Shown: in pieces, positions 1-7,881 of the stretch
Position numbering within the stretch: the first letter of the stretch is position 1
Layout of the letters: each line of letters opens with the position of its first letter
Assembly: GCA_965651365.1 (NCBI GenBank)
Contig: CBFGSA010000041.1
Location: forward strand, 1-21,310
Source of the DNA: DASSBG01 sp965651365
GTDB lineage: Bacteria > Pseudomonadota > Gammaproteobacteria > Xanthomonadales > Rhodanobacteraceae
Reading direction: 5' to 3'
DNA length: 21,310 nt
Notes under the pieces: generated by a model
Told to the model about the DNA's origin: nothing
The model's database searches: none
What the model saw: the letters and a program-made list of their open reading frames with translations, nothing else
Translations under genes and position numbers: made by a program

Positions 1-55
1 CCACGGGCGATGAGGTAAAGACCACCACGTGCTACATGTGCGCGTGCCGATGCGG
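1..55. repeat. 55-bp exact duplicate of soeA codons 12-29 region
   Basis: Bases 1-55 are identical to 221-275, which lie inside the soeA-like gene and encode the stretch with the first three iron-sulfur cysteines. Identity stops abruptly at base 56 (g, versus t at 276). No start codon or continuing frame makes the first copy functional. The exact length of 55 at the very edge of the window is what a k-mer overlap at a contig end would give; a true 220-bp tandem duplication is the alternative. Confidence 0.9.
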
Positions 56-142
56 GCGAGACGCGGCGTTTGCGAGATGCCGGGGGCATGTCGCGCCGCG
101 TCGAGCGACCCGCCAGGGAAGGCGGGGCCGGTGCCCGGCACC
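54..142. repeat. Structured intergenic repeat upstream of soeA
   Basis: Three hairpins lie in a row. Bases 60-102 form a long bulged stem: 60-67 pair with 95-102, 72-75 with 91-94, and 77-81 with 85-89 around a GGG loop. Bases 109-114 pair with 121-126 around AGGGAA. Bases 130-135 pair with 137-142 around a single C. The flank GGGCGAGACG (54-63) and the closing CGTCGAGC (99-106) recur around another hairpin at 21267-21310. The second hairpin and its CGARCGACC lead-in recur at 21150-21174. This is a dispersed repeat family in the soeA leader region; no function is assigned. Confidence 0.65.
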
Positions 143-189
143 ATGGATGGTTGCTGGCCGGCAACGCGGGCAAGATGAGGCGTACGGTC

Positions 190-2991
190 ATGGCACATAA
201 ACATTTGCCGTTGAACACGCCCACGGGCGATGAGGTAAAGACCACCACGTGCTACATGTGCGCGTGCCGATGCGGTATTCGCACGCACCTGAAAGGCGGC
301 AAGGTGCGCTACATCGACGGCAACCCGGCGCACCCGGTCAATCACGGCGTGATCTGTGCCAAGGGTTCGGCCGGCATTCGCCAGCATTATTCGAAGGCCA
401 GGTTGAACAAGCCGCTGCTGCGCACCGGCGAACGCGGCAGTGGCGAATTTCGCGAGATCGAATGGGATGAGGCACTCGATATCGCCACCGGCTGGCTGGC
501 CGACATCCGCGGGCGCAATCCGAACGAACTGGCCTTTTTCACCGGCCGCGACCAGTCGCAGGCGCTGACCGGCTGGTGGGCGCAGCAGTACGGTACGCTC
601 AACTACGCCGCGCACGGCGGCTTCTGCTCGGTCAACATGGCCGCGGCCGGCATGCATTCGATTGGCGGCAGCTTCTGGGAGTTCGGCGAGCCGGACTGGG
701 AGCGCTGCAAGCTGTTGCTGCTGTGGGGCGTGGCCGAGGATCACGACTCCAATCCGATCAAGCTGGGCCTGGGGGCGATGAAGGCGCGCGGCGCGCGCAT
801 CGTGGTGATCAATCCGGTGCGCTCGGGCTACGGCGCGATCGCCGACGAGTGGTTGCCGATCACTCCAGGCAGCGACGGCCTGCTGGCCGGCGCCCTGATC
901 CACGAGTTGCTGCGTACCGGGCGCATCGATCTGGACTACCTGGTGCGCTACACCAATGCCCACCATCTGGTGATCCGCGATCCGGGTGCGGCCGATGATG
1001 GCCTGATCGCGCGCGACGATGCCGGCCAGCCGCTGTGCTGGGCGCGCATCCCCGAGGGCGGCGGCGTGCTGGCACCGGCCGATGCCACCGATATCCACCC
1101 GGCCGTGGTCGGCGAGTACAAACTGGCCGACGGACGCAGGGCGGTGCCGGCCTTCGCACTGCTGGCCGAGCGATTCCTTGACCCCGGCTATGCCCCCGAG
1201 TCCGTGGCCGCCCGCTGCGGCATTGCCGCCGGGCGCATCCGCGCGCTGGCCGCCGACATGGGGCGGGTGGCCTTCGACGAGGCCATCGAACTGGACCAGC
1301 CCTGGACCGACGCTTCGGGCCGCGAGCACAGCCACATGACCGGCCGGCCGGTGGCGATGCACGCCATGCGCGGTATTGCGGCCCATGCCAACGGCTTCCA
1401 CACCTGCCGCGCGCTGCATGTGCTGCAGATGCTGCTCGGCGCCATCGACACACCCGGCAGCTTCCGCTACCGGCCGCCCTATCCGCGTTCGGCGCCACCG
1501 CCCAACCGGCCGGCGCAGGGTCGCTGCGCGGATGGCGGGCTGGATTCCGGCCCGCTGGGCTATGTATGCAGCCCGGACGATCTGGTGGTGGACAATGAGG
1601 GCCAGCCGCGGCGTATCGACGAGGCCTTTTCCTGGCGCTACCCGCTGGCCGCGCACGGCATGCTGCACACGGTAATCCGCAATGCCGTGCGCGGCGAGCC
1701 CTATCCGATCGACACCCTGTTCCTGTTCATGGCGAACATGGGCTGGAACTCGGCCATGGACACCACGCGCACGCAGGATTATCTGTGCCAGCGCGATGCG
1801 GAGACCGGCGAGTACCGCATTCCGCACATCATCTATTCGGACGCCTACTGGTCGGAGACGGTCAATTACGCCGATCTGGTTCTGCCCGACACCACCTACC
1901 TGGAACGGCATGACTGCATCAGCCTGCTGGACCGGCCGATCGGCAATGGCGACACCGTGGCCGACGCGATCCGCCAGCCGGTGGTCGAGCCCGACCGCGA
2001 TGTGCGCCCGTTCCAGAGCGTGCTGCTGGATCTGGGGGCGCGGCTCGGCCTGCCCGGCATGGTCGAGGCCGATGGTGCGCCGCGCTACCGCGACTATGCC
2101 GATTACATGTGGCGCCACGAGCGCAAGCCCGGGGTCGGCCTGCTGGCCGGCTGGCGTGGCGCCGACGGCGCCAGCGACGGTATCGGTGCGCCCAACCCGG
2201 ATCAACTGCAGCGCTATATCGACAACGGCTGCTTCTGGAAACAGGAAGTGCCGACGGCCGCGCGCTACTACAAGATGGCCAACCGCGACTGGCTGCAATG
2301 GGCCGAAAAGCTGGGTCTGAAACATGATGCCGCGCCGGTGACTCTGATGCTGTATTGCGAGGATCTGCAGCGCTTCCGTCTGGCCGCCGAGGGCCATGGC
2401 GAACGTCAGCCACCGGGGTCCGAACGTGAGCGCATTCGGCGCTACATGGATCCGCTGCCATTCTGGTTTGACAGCGGTGAACTCGAGCCTGTGTCGGCGC
2501 AGCACGATCCGTACCCGCTGCACGCGATCAGTCAGCGGCCGATGTTCATGTACCACGCCTGGGGCTCGCAGAACACCTGGTTGCGCCAGATCGCCGCGCG
2601 CAATGTGCTTTATGTGCATCCCGATACCGCCGCCGCAGCCGGTGTCCACGATGGCGAGTGGGCCTGGCTGGTCGCACCCGGCGGCCGCATCCGGGTCGAG
2701 CTGTGTTTCAATGGTGCCACCGCGCCCGGCACGGTGTGGACCTGGAACGCCATCGGCAAGGGCCGCAAGGCCTGGGCACTGGCGGGTGACGCACCCGAAA
2801 AGATCCGGGGCTTTCTGCTCAACCACCTGATCCGCGACAGCCTGACGCCAGCACCGGACAAGAGCGTGGCCAATGCCGATCCGGTCACCGGGCAGGCCGC
2901 CTGGTTCGATCTCAAGGTACGCATCGATTCCGACCCCGAGCCAAGGAGACCTGGCCTCGCGATTGAACTCGACACGGAGACGGCCGCATGA
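190..2991 (+). CDS. soeA: Molybdopterin oxidoreductase catalytic subunit, SoeA-like
   Basis: Catalytic subunit of a DMSO-reductase-family molybdenum enzyme, 933 residues, most like SoeA, which oxidises sulfite to sulfate on the cytoplasmic side and passes electrons to an iron-sulfur subunit. An N-terminal [4Fe-4S] site is visible as C21-x2-C24-x3-C28 and C56. Cys146, in an FCSVNM context, is the probable Mo ligand by position. A molybdopterin-dinucleotide-binding domain lies at about residues 776-870. There is no twin-arginine signal, which fits cytoplasmic SoeA and argues against periplasmic Dms/Psr/Phs catalytic subunits. The ATG at 190 is preferred because the family begins just before the iron-sulfur site and a GAGG lies about 9 bases upstream; the frame extends open to 70 but that part reads repeat sequence. 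The stop overlaps the next start (ATGA). Substrate assignment is inferred from the soeB and soeC partners. Confidence 0.82.
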   Translation: MAHKHLPLNTPTGDEVKTTTCYMCACRCGIRTHLKGGKVRYIDGNPAHPVNHGVICAKGSAGIRQHYSKARLNKPLLRTGERGSGEFREIEWDEALDIATGWLADIRGRNPNELAFFTGRDQSQALTGWWAQQYGTLNYAAHGGFCSVNMAAAGMHSIGGSFWEFGEPDWERCKLLLLWGVAEDHDSNPIKLGLGAMKARGARIVVINPVRSGYGAIADEWLPITPGSDGLLAGALIHELLRTGRIDLDYLVRYTNAHHLVIRDPGAADDGLIARDDAGQPLCWARIPEGGGVLAPADATDIHPAVVGEYKLADGRRAVPAFALLAERFLDPGYAPESVAARCGIAAGRIRALAADMGRVAFDEAIELDQPWTDASGREHSHMTGRPVAMHAMRGIAAHANGFHTCRALHVLQMLLGAIDTPGSFRYRPPYPRSAPPPNRPAQGRCADGGLDSGPLGYVCSPDDLVVDNEGQPRRIDEAFSWRYPLAAHGMLHTVIRNAVRGEPYPIDTLFLFMANMGWNSAMDTTRTQDYLCQRDAETGEYRIPHIIYSDAYWSETVNYADLVLPDTTYLERHDCISLLDRPIGNGDTVADAIRQPVVEPDRDVRPFQSVLLDLGARLGLPGMVEADGAPRYRDYADYMWRHERKPGVGLLAGWRGADGASDGIGAPNPDQLQRYIDNGCFWKQEVPTAARYYKMANRDWLQWAEKLGLKHDAAPVTLMLYCEDLQRFRLAAEGHGERQPPGSERERIRRYMDPLPFWFDSGELEPVSAQHDPYPLHAISQRPMFMYHAWGSQNTWLRQIAARNVLYVHPDTAAAAGVHDGEWAWLVAPGGRIRVELCFNGATAPGTVWTWNAIGKGRKAWALAGDAPEKIRGFLLNHLIRDSLTPAPDKSVANADPVTGQAAWFDLKVRIDSDPEPRRPGLAIELDTETAA

Positions 2992-4748
2992 CCTGGCAAG
3001 CCTGGGCCACCGTTGCCATCATCATCGTGGCACTGGCGCTGTTCGCCAGCGAAAAGTTGCGCATCGACCTGGTGGCGCTGCTGACCTTGTCGCTGCTGAT
3101 GATCCTGGGCATCGTCACGCCGACCGAAGCGTTGTCCGGTTTCAGCAACGAGGCCACGGTTACGGTGGCGGCCATGTTCGCCTTGAGTCTCGGCATCGAC
3201 CGCTCCGGCGCACTGGAGCCCTTGATGCGCATGTTCAGTCGGATCAAGCAGCCCTGGCTGCTGACCCTGGCGATCATGGTCACGACCGCGCCGATCGGCG
3301 CCTTCGTCAAGAATACCGCGCTGGTGGCCACGTTCCTGCCGCTGGTGCTGCGCGTGTGTCAGCGCACGCGCACGCCGCCCGGCCGCGTGCTGATGCCAAT
3401 GGCGTACGCGGCGCAGATGGGCGGGGTGTGTACCCTGCTCGGCACCTCGTCCAACCTGCTGACCGATTCCATCGCCCGCCAGCACGGGCTGGAAGCCATC
3501 GGGGTGTTCGAGTTCACGGGCATGGGCGCGATCCTGGCTGTGGCCGGAATCGCCTACCTGATGGTGGTCGGGCGCTGGCTGCTGCCCAAGCAAGTCGACG
3601 CCGACATGCCGGTCGAAGGCGAGATCGGCAAGTACGTGGCCGAGTTGAAGGTGGTCGAAGACTCGGACCTTCTGGGCAGCACCATCGCCGAGGCTGCATT
3701 GGGCGAAAAATACGGCGTCTATCCGCTGGAACTGCTGCGCGGCGACCGCCACATGTGGTCACCGCGTTCGCAGGAACTGGCGGCGGGTGACGTGCTGCTG
3801 GTGCGCGGCGAATGGGACAAGATCGTCGAGTTCCGCACCCGCGCGGGACTGCAGGATGCCTCCGGCGAGCGCACCCGCACCGACCGCGACGAACAGCGCA
3901 TGGTGGCCGAAATGATGGTGGCCTCGGGCAGCCGCATCGAGGGCCGCACGCTCAAGGAGCTGGACTTCGGCTGGCGCTACGATGCCACCACGCTGGCCAT
4001 CCACCGCCGCGGTCACATTCTGCGCGAGAAGATGCGCGACATCAGCCTGCAGGTCGGCGACGTGCTGCTGATGCTGGTCAAGGAATCATCGCTGAAACGA
4101 TTGCGCGGCGATGATCGCCTGGTCGTGCTCAGCGAACGCGAGGACGCGCACCGCACGCCCTGGCGCGCGCTCACCGCCGTGGGCATCATGGCGGCGGTGG
4201 TGGCCGTGGCCGGGCTGCACCTGCTGTCAATTCCGGTGGCCGCGATCTGCGGTGCCGTGGCCATGGGTCTGACCGGCTGCTACGGGCGCAAGGATGCCTA
4301 CGAAGGCATCGACTGGAAGATCATCATCATGCTCGGCGCGATCCTGCCGCTGGGCATCGCGATGGAAAAGACCGGCCTGTCCGCCACCGTGGTGCAAGGT
4401 GGCCTGGCCCTGGTCGGCGACCACGGCCCGCTGGCGGCCTTGCTGATGGTGTACCTGCTCACCGCCCTGCTGACCGAATTGATGGGTCACAATCCGTCGG
4501 TGGTGCTGATGGGCGGCATCGCGATCAGTGTGGCGCACACCATGCACGCCGACCCGCGCCCGTTCATCGTCGCCGTGGCCTTCGCCGCAGCCACCTCCTT
4601 CGCCACGCCGGTCGGCTACCCGACCAACACCATGGTGTACTACGCTGGTGGCTACCGCTTCACCGATTTCATGAAAATCGGCATTCCTCTGATCGGTCTG
4701 TTCTGTCTGCTGTCGATGTTTCTGATTCCGCATTTCTGGCCGCTATGA
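2988..4748 (+). CDS. SLC13-family (Sac1-like) anion permease with two TrkA_C domains
   Basis: Inner-membrane secondary transporter of 586 residues. Hydrophobic helices fill about 1-200 and 385-586. Between them are two soluble RCK_C/TrkA_C-type domains, about 208-283 and 300-372, the layout of bacterial SLC13/DASS-like permeases related to sulfate transporters. Substrate-loop motifs are visible: GTSSN at about 152-156 and TPVGYPTN at about 540-547. The start overlaps the soeA stop and the stop overlaps the soeB start, both as ATGA, with GGAGA at 2976-2980, so translation is coupled on both sides. Sulfite, sulfate or another sulfur oxyanion is the likely substrate from context; direction of transport is unknown. 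Placement inside the dehydrogenase operon is unusual compared with contiguous soeABC. Confidence 0.85.
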   Translation: MTWQAWATVAIIIVALALFASEKLRIDLVALLTLSLLMILGIVTPTEALSGFSNEATVTVAAMFALSLGIDRSGALEPLMRMFSRIKQPWLLTLAIMVTTAPIGAFVKNTALVATFLPLVLRVCQRTRTPPGRVLMPMAYAAQMGGVCTLLGTSSNLLTDSIARQHGLEAIGVFEFTGMGAILAVAGIAYLMVVGRWLLPKQVDADMPVEGEIGKYVAELKVVEDSDLLGSTIAEAALGEKYGVYPLELLRGDRHMWSPRSQELAAGDVLLVRGEWDKIVEFRTRAGLQDASGERTRTDRDEQRMVAEMMVASGSRIEGRTLKELDFGWRYDATTLAIHRRGHILREKMRDISLQVGDVLLMLVKESSLKRLRGDDRLVVLSEREDAHRTPWRALTAVGIMAAVVAVAGLHLLSIPVAAICGAVAMGLTGCYGRKDAYEGIDWKIIIMLGAILPLGIAMEKTGLSATVVQGGLALVGDHGPLAALLMVYLLTALLTELMGHNPSVVLMGGIAISVAHTMHADPRPFIVAVAFAAATSFATPVGYPTNTMVYYAGGYRFTDFMKIGIPLIGLFCLLSMFLIPHFWPL

Positions 4749-5692
4749 CCTGCCTGCCCGAACACACCGGGAAAAAGCTTGGCCTGGTGATCGACCTCGA
4801 TACCTGCGTCGGTTGCCACGCTTGCGCCGTGGCCTGCAAGGAATGGAACGACGGAGGCCAGTTCGGCCCCCTGCCCGACAGCGATCCGCTGGGCGCCGAA
4901 CGCGATGGCGTGTGGTTCAATCGGGTGCACAGCTTCGAGGTTGGGGTCAGGGCTGCGGATCTGGAGCCTGGCGCTGGCGAGCCGGGAGTAGCGGACCGGG
5001 ACCGGGGACCCGGGACCCGGGACCCGGCAACTGCAGATTCGCGCAATTGCAAAAGTTCGCCAGGAGCTGGTGCCCACCAGTCGGCAATAGAGCGCGACGG
5101 AGCCCGTGCAGCCCATCGGGTCCCCGGTCCCGGGTCCCGGGTCCCGAATGCGCCGCAGGCGCAAGTCATCCACTTCCCCCGCTCGTGCCTGCACTGCGAA
5201 GAGCCGGATTGCGTCACGGTGTGTCCGACCGGGGCCAGCTACAAGCGGGCCGAGGACGGCATCGTGCTGGTGGACGAGGACAAGTGCATTGGCTGCCAGT
5301 TGTGTGCCTGGGCCTGTCCGTACGGGGCGCGCGAGTTCAACCATGACCATGGCGTGATGCAGAAATGCACCTTGTGCGTGGACCGGATCTACAACGAGTC
5401 ATTGGACGAGGCGGATCGTCAGCCGGCCTGCGTTGCGGCCTGCCCTACCCGCGCGCGCCACTTCGGTGACCTGGGAGATCCGGCGTCAAGCGTGTCGCAT
5501 CTGGTGGCCGAGCGCGGCGGCTTCGAGCTGCTGCCGGAGCTGGGCTACCGGCCGGTCAACCGCTACCTGCCGCCGCGCCCGCGTCGCGCCTCACCGCCGG
5601 CACCTGTCGAGTCGGCACCGGCAACCGAAACCCTCGATCGCGATCAGTTGCCCAGCCCCCTGCGCTGGCTCGATCGCCTGCTGTCACGCTGA
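4745..5692 (+). CDS. soeB: Four-cluster ferredoxin subunit, SoeB-like, with in-frame insertion
   Basis: Electron-transfer subunit of 315 residues. Four cubane-cluster cysteine groups are present: C21-x2-C24-x2-C27-x3-C31; a CLHCEEPDC..CP group near 148-160; CIGCQLCAWACP from 181; and CTLC at 208 paired with ACVAACP near 229-235. It would carry electrons from SoeA to the membrane subunit. Its close family (SoeB/DmsB) is shorter, by my recollection about 230-250 residues. The excess lies at about residues 66-138, between 'FNRVHSFE' and 'VIHFPRS', where a Gly/Pro/Arg-rich stretch is encoded by palindromic CGGGACC repeats. The insertion keeps the frame and falls in a loop between cluster motifs, so the protein may still work. 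The ATG overlaps the permease stop. There is no clear ribosome-binding site, consistent with coupled translation. The stop is 10 bases before soeC. Confidence 0.85.
   Translation: MTCLPEHTGKKLGLVIDLDTCVGCHACAVACKEWNDGGQFGPLPDSDPLGAERDGVWFNRVHSFEVGVRAADLEPGAGEPGVADRDRGPGTRDPATADSRNCKSSPGAGAHQSAIERDGARAAHRVPGPGSRVPNAPQAQVIHFPRSCLHCEEPDCVTVCPTGASYKRAEDGIVLVDEDKCIGCQLCAWACPYGAREFNHDHGVMQKCTLCVDRIYNESLDEADRQPACVAACPTRARHFGDLGDPASSVSHLVAERGGFELLPELGYRPVNRYLPPRPRRASPPAPVESAPATETLDRDQLPSPLRWLDRLLSR
4997..5146. repeat. Inverted heptamer-repeat element inside soeB coding sequence
   Basis: The left arm, 4997-5024, is four tandem units of CGGGACC (the second is GGGGACC). The right arm, 5119-5146, is four units of the complement GGTCCCG (the first is GGTCCCC). 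The arms pair over 28 bp with two mismatches around a 94-base loop. The whole block is 150 bases, exactly 50 codons, so the frame is kept. The same heptamer type (CGGGACT/CGGGATT) forms the intergenic tract at 7540-7602. The true inserted segment is probably wider, about 4942-5150, judging from where family-like protein sequence stops and resumes. Confidence 0.85.
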
Positions 5693-5702
5693 GTTCCTGA
5701 TC

Positions 5703-6668
5703 ATGCGTCCCGGTTTTTCCGTCATCGTGTTCACCGTCCTGTCCGGCGCCGGCTTCGGACTGCTGGCCTGGCTCGGTCTGGCGCTGGGCATGAACGTGTA
5801 CCTGATTGGTGTCAATGCGCTGCTGGTGACGCTGAGCGTCGGTCTGTTCCTGAGCGCGGCCGGCCTGATTGCCTCGGCCTGGCATCTGGGCAAACCCTGG
5901 CGCGGCTGGCGCGGGCTGACCCAGTGGCGCAGCTCCTGGCTGTCGCGTGAAGCCGTCGCGGCGCTCGTTACCTGGGTTCCGCTGCTGATCCTGGCAGCCC
6001 TGCGGCATGCACCGCGAGATAGTGTTGCCGTGCGCGGCGTCGGACTGGCATTGGCGGCCTGTGCCTTGCTGACGGTGTATTGCACGGCGCGAATCTACAC
6101 CTCGCTGAAGCCGATTCCGGCCTGGCGCCTGCCGCAGGTGCTGCCCGGGTACCTCGCGATGGCGCTGGCCAGCGGCGGCCTGTGGTTGTGGCTGGTGGTG
6201 GCCTTGCAGCTTCATTCGCGCAGCCTGGAAGGGGCCGATCTGGCACGCAATGGCTGGTTGTTCGGCCTGCTGGTTGTGGTGCTGGCAACGGCCCTCAACA
6301 AGCGAAGCTACTGGGCACGCCTGGATGCCGGCGTCACGACGCCCGATACCGGCCGTGCCACCGGCCTGGACCGTTTCGGACACGTCCGCGCAGCCAGCCC
6401 GCCGCATACCGAGGCCAACTACCTGCTGCGCGAGATGGGCTTCGTGCTGGCGCGTCGGCACAGGTTGAAACTGCGCCGCCTGGCCCTGCTGCTCGCCTTT
6501 GTCCTGCCGGTGCTGTGGGTGGGTCTGGCCTTGCTGGTTCCGCCGGCTGGTGTTTGGGTTGCCTGGTTGTCCGTGTTCAGCGTGATGTCAGGTCTGATCC
6601 TTGAACGTTGGTTATTCTTTGCCGAAGCACGCCACCATATTGCCGCCTGGTATTCGACTCGCCGTTGA
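5703..6668 (+). CDS. soeC: Membrane anchor subunit, SoeC/DmsC-like
   Basis: Integral membrane quinone-reactive anchor of 321 residues and about eight hydrophobic helices. The first two cover about 7-29 and 33-57; the last two sit near the C-terminus before ERWLFF. The HLGKPWRGWR...WRSSWLSRE segment after helix 2 is typical of the DmsC family. It holds the SoeAB dimer to the inner membrane and passes electrons to the quinone pool. The ATG at 5703 is 10 bases after the soeB stop. An open frame extends upstream of it, but that part overlaps soeB in another frame and lacks family-like sequence. This is the last gene of the four-gene operon. The DmsC type, rather than NrfD/PsrC, supports the SoeABC reading over polysulfide or tetrathionate reductases. 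Confidence 0.8.
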   Translation: MRPGFSVIVFTVLSGAGFGLLAWLGLALGMNVYLIGVNALLVTLSVGLFLSAAGLIASAWHLGKPWRGWRGLTQWRSSWLSREAVAALVTWVPLLILAALRHAPRDSVAVRGVGLALAACALLTVYCTARIYTSLKPIPAWRLPQVLPGYLAMALASGGLWLWLVVALQLHSRSLEGADLARNGWLFGLLVVVLATALNKRSYWARLDAGVTTPDTGRATGLDRFGHVRAASPPHTEANYLLREMGFVLARRHRLKLRRLALLLAFVLPVLWVGLALLVPPAGVWVAWLSVFSVMSGLILERWLFFAEARHHIAAWYSTRR

Positions 6669-6718
6669 CCGGCCGTCGACGTGCACGAAAATCCAACCCA
6701 CTTCCAAGGAGACGCCTG

Positions 6719-7531
6719 GTGCGCTTGAAACTGCTGCTACCCCTGATATTCCTTACCGTGCCATTGGCCGCCATGGCCGATGACAGCAACAACCACCCCG
6801 GCGACTGGACCGGCACCGGCGAGCTGGGGCTGGCCCTGACCCGTGGCAACACCAAGTCCGAAAGCCTCAATGCCAAGCTCAATTTCAACAAGGAAGACGC
6901 GACCTGGAAGGACAACTTCTACCTGACCGCGCTGCGCAACAAGGGCGAGGTTACGGTCTCGCGCGTGGTGGACGGCGAGGAGGTCTCGCGTGATGTCTAC
7001 CAGGCCACGGCCAACCGCTTCGAGGGTGGCGCATCAATCGGCTACAAGCTCAGTCCGCGCGACTACATCATTACCGCCGCGCGTTACGAGAAAGACGACT
7101 TCGCCGCCTACCAGTGGCAGGCTGCTCTGTCGGTCGGTTACGGCTACATCGCGATCAAGAACCCCGACACCGAACTGAGCTTCGAGGCCGGCCCCGGCTA
7201 CAAGCGCGTTCAGCCGGTCGACCAGTTCATCATCAGCGGCGATCCCCCGGTTCAGACCACCATCACGCCGGCCAGCGAAGGCGAGTTGATCGGTCGCGGC
7301 CTGATGAATTTCAGCCACAAGTTCAACGCCGCAACCTCGATCGAGGACAAGTTCCTGATCGAGGCCGGCAGTGATGGCCGTTTCGCACAGAACGATCTCG
7401 GCCTGGTGGTGAAGATGAACGATCGCCTGGCACTCAAGGTCGCCCACCAGCTGCGCTACAACAGCAGCATCGCCCCCGGCACCAAACATTCGGACCAGTT
7501 GCTGACCACCAATCTGGTGTACAGCTTCTGA
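6719..7531 (+). CDS. DUF481 (YdiY-like) outer-membrane protein
   Basis: Secreted protein of 270 residues. An N-terminal signal peptide (MRLKLLLPLIFL..., probable cleavage after AAMA) is followed by 'GDWTGTGELGLALTRGNTKSESLN', the typical opening of DUF481/YdiY proteins. Alternating hydrophobic beta-strand sequence continues to the end, and the terminal residue is Phe (LVYSF), as in many outer-membrane barrels. The start is taken as GTG at 6719 because AAGGAG (6706-6711) lies seven bases upstream and the signal peptide begins there; the frame is open further upstream but without a signal-like start. The molecular function of DUF481 proteins is not established; E. coli YdiY is described as acid-inducible. 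It lies 50 bases after soeC and could be co-transcribed; no terminator is visible in the gap. Confidence 0.8.
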   Translation: MRLKLLLPLIFLTVPLAAMADDSNNHPGDWTGTGELGLALTRGNTKSESLNAKLNFNKEDATWKDNFYLTALRNKGEVTVSRVVDGEEVSRDVYQATANRFEGGASIGYKLSPRDYIITAARYEKDDFAAYQWQAALSVGYGYIAIKNPDTELSFEAGPGYKRVQPVDQFIISGDPPVQTTITPASEGELIGRGLMNFSHKFNAATSIEDKFLIEAGSDGRFAQNDLGLVVKMNDRLALKVAHQLRYNSSIAPGTKHSDQLLTTNLVYSF

Positions 7532-7539
7532 CTGACAAT

Positions 7540-7602
7540 CGGGACTCGGGACTCGGGACTCGGGATTCGGGACTCGGGATTCGGGATTCGGGACTCGGGA
7601 CA
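7540..7602. repeat. Nine tandem CGGGAYT heptamers
   Basis: Nine head-to-tail 7-bp units, CGGGACT or CGGGATT (the last is CGGGACA), start eight bases after the DUF481 gene. The unit matches, with one base changed, the CGGGACC arms of the element inside soeB. This is a simple-sequence intergenic repeat; no ribosome-binding site or coding potential is associated with it. Confidence 0.9.
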
Positions 7603-7607
7603 AAGCG

Positions 7608-7794
7608 GTCATCCTGGGTCCGGCCGCAGGCCGGAACCCGGGATCCATTCTCAGATGCTTGGTTTGCCAAGTCCTCTGAACATTGCCGAAAAGTCAAAAT
7701 GGATCCCGGGTTCCTCGCTTCGCTCAGCCCCAGGATGACGGCCCCCCGGATCCCGGGTTCCTCGCTTCGCTCAGCCCCAGGATGACGGCCCCCC
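7608..7794. repeat. MITE-like inverted repeat with 47-bp tandem duplication
   Basis: The left arm has GTCATCCTGGG (7608-7618) and a 15-base block at 7635-7649. These pair perfectly with 7729-7739 and 7698-7712, leaving about 48 bases in the centre. The right arm, 7701-7747, is repeated exactly as 7748-7794, and a degraded third start follows at 7795. The ends and the inner CCGGGATCCA-type block resemble the element at 10142-10249. Together with the heptamers it fills the 350-base gap between two convergent genes, where no gene is seen. Confidence 0.85.
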
Positions 7795-7881
7795 GGCTCC
7801 CGGGCTCCTTGGCCTGGTGCGCTTCCTTCCACGGACACCACGCTGCAGGACTCGGCATTCGGAGCCGGAGGTTGTGTGGCG

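Noticed and set aside
54..142. Integron attC site or riboswitch upstream of soeA
   Set aside because: No GTTRRRY/RYYYAAC core sites or integrase are seen, and I recognise no known aptamer; the dispersed copies at the other end fit a repeat family better.
70..189. Extended N-terminus of SoeA from an upstream start
   Set aside because: The extra 40 codons read the structured repeat, are Arg/Gly-rich and have no signal-like character; the family starts close to the iron-sulfur site.
2610..3752. Open frame of 380 codons on the minus strand across the soeA-permease junction
   Set aside because: It crosses two well-supported genes and its translation is low-complexity; no ribosome-binding site or motif supports it.
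7540..7794. CRISPR array
   Set aside because: Units are contiguous heptamers and 47-bp tandem copies without unique spacers, and no cas gene is present.
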